Shown in pieces: positions 63,900-64,000 of a stretch of DNA of 64,000 bases; position 1 is the stretch's first letter; each line of letters starts with the position of its first letter. Source of the DNA: CAYVZU01 sp964455935 (GTDB lineage: Bacteria; Fibrobacterota; CAYVZU01); NCBI GenBank assembly GCA_964455935.1, contig CAYVZU010000006.1:1-64000 (forward strand), in the 5' to 3' direction. The translations under genes were made by a program, and so were the position numbers. Below the pieces are notes generated by a model. That model had not been told where the DNA came from, made no database searches, and saw only the letters and a list, made by a program, of their open reading frames with translations.

Positions 63900-64000
63900 G
63901 AAGCTGCGGTCTTTCAAAAGCTACCAGGCCGACCAAACGGAATGCTATGCCGTCGCGGGCACGGCCAATTTGATGCATCGTCGGACCGGGCCATTCCGCC

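Noticed and set aside
1..64000. CRISPR arrays, transposases, prophage or plasmid origin
   Set aside because: No regularly spaced direct repeats, transposase-like proteins, integrase or replication genes were seen.

Overview
The window reads as ordinary chromosome from a diderm (Gram-negative), moderately GC-rich bacterium, most likely an environmental metagenome bin. It has many lipoprotein signals, beta-barrel outer-membrane proteins, an OmpA-type peptidoglycan-binding protein, and at least two secreted proteins ending in FlgD-like or T9SS-like C-terminal modules (26960-29509 and 49776-50870). Such modules are typical of Fibrobacterota and related FCB-type phyla. The taxonomic guess is inference from domain style only. 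I see no rRNA, tRNA, CRISPR array, transposase or phage gene.

Region 1 (1-19.8 kb) is housekeeping and stress: a truncated SppA protease, a PRPP synthetase, a lipoprotein Cu/Zn superoxide dismutase, a VIT-family metal transporter, small Met-rich secreted proteins, a B12-binding radical SAM enzyme, a GGDEF cyclase, an FKBP isomerase and PTS enzyme I. A signalling operon follows: a giant receiver/multi-PAS/GAF kinase and two stand-alone receivers, one of which has lost its phospho-acceptor Asp. Next comes a translation-stress pair (baeRF-type protein, HPF fused to a cold-shock-like domain), then a lipoprotein/OmpA pair.

Region 2 (19.9-26.4 kb) holds a second B12-binding radical SAM protein and a compact locus of lysine 2,3-aminomutase, two ATP-grasp ligases and a GNAT acyltransferase. 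This looks like a small beta-lysine ligation pathway with an intrinsic-terminator-like hairpin in the middle.

Region 3 (26.4-34.1 kb) has a receiver protein, a large von Willebrand A surface protein, a lipoprotein, an outer-membrane protein, a STAS antagonist, a small membrane protein, a broken C-terminal fragment of a PilB/GspE ATPase, and a glutamine-amidotransferase-type hydrolase.

Region 4 (34.3-52.7 kb) is an accessory block: GH38 alpha-mannosidase, a decayed AraC-type regulator, then a run of co-directional genes (cupin, DegT aminotransferase with an extra C-terminal domain, two Gfo/Idh oxidoreductases, ABC exporter, class III aminotransferase, two zinc alcohol dehydrogenases, M20 deacylase, NeuD-type acyltransferase, secreted DUF4082 protein, and two amidohydrolases of which one has lost its metal ligands). 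The enzyme set resembles amino-sugar or aminocyclitol metabolism with export, but no product can be named.

Region 5 (52.8-64 kb) has a methyltransferase, a family-4 uracil-DNA glycosylase, a barrel protein with a clear terminator, a penicillin-binding-protein-type transpeptidase, the VTC-domain/DUF4956/barrel/CotH gene set, a triple-BON protein, a ferritin-like DUF2383 protein, a phosphoribosyltransferase and a secreted protein. Intergenic spaces carry several different palindromic repeats.
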